A DNA stretch of 64,000 nucleotides from Eremophila alpestris peregrina. Lineage: Eukaryota > Chordata > Aves > Passeriformes > Alaudidae. The notes below the pieces were generated by a model. The model worked only from the letters and a program-made list of their open reading frames with translations, made no database searches and was not told where the DNA came from. The translations under genes and the position numbers were made by a program. The stretch lies in assembly GCA_009792885.1 (NCBI GenBank), contig WMCF01000018.1, positions 2,122,031-2,186,030 on the forward strand, written 5' to 3'. Of this stretch, positions 61,601-64,000 are shown piece after piece. Every line of letters starts with the position of its first letter. Positions within the stretch are counted from its first letter, which is position 1.

Positions 61601-64000
61601 TAAAAAAATATTTGCCTTGGGCTAAATCATGTAATATAAAACTTAAAATTCCAAAGGAAAAAAAAAACATTTTTCCCATTTAGACAATAGCAGAACAGAG
61701 CAACTTTGATGTTTATTCCTTTATGTGCTCACATAGCACATTTAATTAAAAACTACGTTTGGCAAATGATTAATCAATGGCTGAAGACACCTTTATTTGG
61801 TATTATTTTGAAAAAGAAACACAACAAATTAAACTCATCCATAATATTAAAAGCCTGAAAACAGAGACTTCCTATGAGTATTAAGTGCAGATTATAAATA
61901 TATTTGCTTTATGACTAGTGTCTACTAATATCATCATATACAGTCTGGTGCTCATTTATATAGTTTTCTCTAATGTTTTCTTTTTTTTTTTTTTCACTTA
62001 TCTTCCTCAATAATCTCTCCAAAACTAGGCTTCTGTGTCATCTCCTCTTCTGTTGTTTTGGCCATATGAATCACTACTTGGCTTCCTGTTGCTTACTGTA
62101 CTGAACCAAAGCTATTTACCCTTATCTTTAAGATCAGACATACATTTTACCTTGTCTGTATCTCTCCTCTCTCAACCCTTTTATCTCCTACATCTTTTAT
62201 CCTCCTACTCAGTCTCTCACACCCAATGCTTTTTTACCCTGTCCTCTCACGTTACACCTCTTTTCCACACACAGCCACATGCATCTAATGATCCTTCTTC
62301 TTTTACTGCACATCTTACCCTTCTGACAGGGCTTCTCCAAAGAACCACTACAAATACAATTATTTTCATAAACGGTGCTGTCTGATTTATACATTATTTA
62401 AATTTACATATGGCCATGTGTTGCAATATCCACTGATATCCCAGACTCCATTGGTTAGAGATCAGATTCATCTGTTTTTACATCATCTCCACACTGACTG
62501 CATTGTTAGGGTCAGATTCATTTCACAAATATCTTACCAAACTCTTTGGAATCACAACTGTGCCATGACATAAATGCCTTATCAATGTCCATCATCCTGT
62601 CTAAACACATTCCACTCCAAAAAATTAGCACAGCCCCAGGCTTTATTAGCTGATTATCTGATCATCAGAAGTCCAATGTTTTCATTTGTGTCAAAGGCAA
62701 ATTATCTCACATATCATTATACTCCCATTTTCAATTTGACAACAAGCTCATCAGGTCTCTCCACAGACTAATTCCTCTATTGCTTCCATTGCTATAGCTG
62801 CCAAAATCTAAACATGGTCACCATGTTCCTCCAAATTGTCCCACTCCTTTTTTTTTCTTTTTTTCTTTCTTCAGTAATATTTGTATATTCCCAGAGTAAT
62901 CTGCTTTTATCTGAAATAGGAAGTTGACAACATATACAACATATGATTTACAGTAATGTTTTTAATAATAAAGCCTGATCAACTCAAGGGGTTCTGAAGT
63001 AGCTGTTTCTGTGATTAAAGAAGTAATACATAGCAAATTTACCATATGGACTAAATATCTGACTATGTTTCCATTGGTGGCAATGACAAAATCCCACTGA
63101 CTTCAAAGGAGAAAAGCAGGCCCTGTATGATGATAATGGGCCCTTAGATTATAAACTTGTTTTTATCAGCTTCAGTTGTTTCCATTTGCTTGCATAATGG
63201 GTATATCAGTGTCTGTGTTTACACTAAGATAACTGCTGCAAAAAAACAAAAATAGCAGTTCTTTCAAAGTAAGGTTTTGCCAGACTGAAGGTCTATAATC
63301 ATTAAGAAGTAGGTAAAAACCAGTGTTAGATCTACCTTTGTATTTCCTGTCTTGCTCTATTTTTGGCTGGAAAATTAGTGTTCTGCTCATATCATCTATT
63401 CATCTGTAAAGGTCCATGTGATTATATCATATTATTGAGAATTATCTGCACTACTTTATGCGTGCTACATCTGATAGAATAATACTAGGAAGGGTGCAAT
63501 GCTATTAGGGAGATGGAAGCTGTCACAGCAACACTGCATGGTTGTCATGCACCCCCTTTAGCTACAGTGCAGCAATCACAGTAAACAAGCAGTAGAACTC
63601 ATTCATTACAGATCAGATTCCCTTTCTCTGCCCTCTCTCATCTTCTTCAAGAGATGTTCTCTATCGTAATTTTCTTTGTCACTTATTACAGCTGATGTTA
63701 AATGGCTTTTCAGCTAAATGCTTGTTTGGGTTATTTATTAACTAGGGAAAATTTACACTGGCATACTTTGATGTTAAACATGCAATGGAGAACCCATTTG
63801 TAGGCTATAGTGGATTAACTAGAAATTCAGAGAATCGTATACAGAGGGATTAACTCTTAGGCAGTGGATTACCTCCAGTCAGTTAACTTCACTGGAGGAG
63901 AGGGAAGCAATCCCTGGCACACAGATCTTTATTCAGGTGATTACATATAATGGTAGGGGTATTATTCAAACAAATAGAATATAATATAATTAGTTTATAT
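58650..64000. other. Upstream intergenic DNA
   Basis: No gene, RNA or recognisable transposable element. Minor simple repeats only: CCTGCC-like units at 59,901-59,948, an 8-bp CCAGCCAA unit repeated nearly three times at 60,560-60,582, and T-runs near 61,981-61,994 and 62,851-62,875. In human the neighbour upstream of NRP1 is distant, so an empty stretch here is expected. Distal enhancers of NRP1 could lie here but cannot be picked out by eye. Confidence 0.8.
60560..60582 (+). repeat. Short tandem repeat (CCAGCCAA)n
   Basis: Two full copies and one seven-base partial copy of CCAGCCAA in tandem. Small microsatellite-like tract in intergenic DNA. Confidence 0.85.

Overview
The window is vertebrate chromosomal DNA, most likely from a bird and probably a songbird. 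It holds the 5' part of one gene, NRP1 (neuropilin-1), on the minus strand. Four coding exons are visible: the signal peptide, the complete first CUB domain and the first half of the second CUB domain, about 217 of roughly 915-920 residues. They have clean GT/AG splice sites and compatible phases. The avian call rests on an endogenous-retrovirus LTR of a type familiar from songbird genomes, a short CR1-like LINE 3' end, and compact AT-rich introns. I cannot name the species.

Layout, in the direction of transcription (high to low coordinates). 58,650-64,000 is upstream intergenic DNA with no gene I can support. 57,100-58,620 is a strong CpG island covering the promoter, 5' leader and exon 1 (coding part 57,290-57,356). 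Intron 1 is 3.25 kb. Exon 2 (53,861-54,035) sits inside a second CpG island. Intron 2 is 42.5 kb and carries most of the repeats: a G-quadruplex motif and a UG-repeat tract just after exon 2, GC-rich patches, a CR1 fragment, a minisatellite, a 558-bp solo LTR in antisense orientation, and a 222-bp polypurine/polypyrimidine tract. Exon 3 is 11,194-11,375, intron 3 is 4.5 kb, exon 4 is 6,489-6,716, and intron 4 runs off the left edge.

The encoded protein is a type I membrane co-receptor for class 3 semaphorins (with plexin-A) and VEGF-A (with VEGFR2). The CUB domains here form the semaphorin-contacting N-terminal half. The ligand-binding coagulation-factor domains, MAM domain and membrane segment lie beyond the left edge.

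The most striking observation is technical. At 45,119-45,272 a perfect 66-bp direct repeat flanks 22 bases that start with the complete 19-base Tn5 mosaic end used in Nextera libraries. This is almost certainly residual sequencing adapter in the assembly and not biology. I found no operon, CRISPR array, tRNA, rRNA or undescribed gene system. The remaining findings are candidate regulatory or structural DNA elements in and around NRP1.
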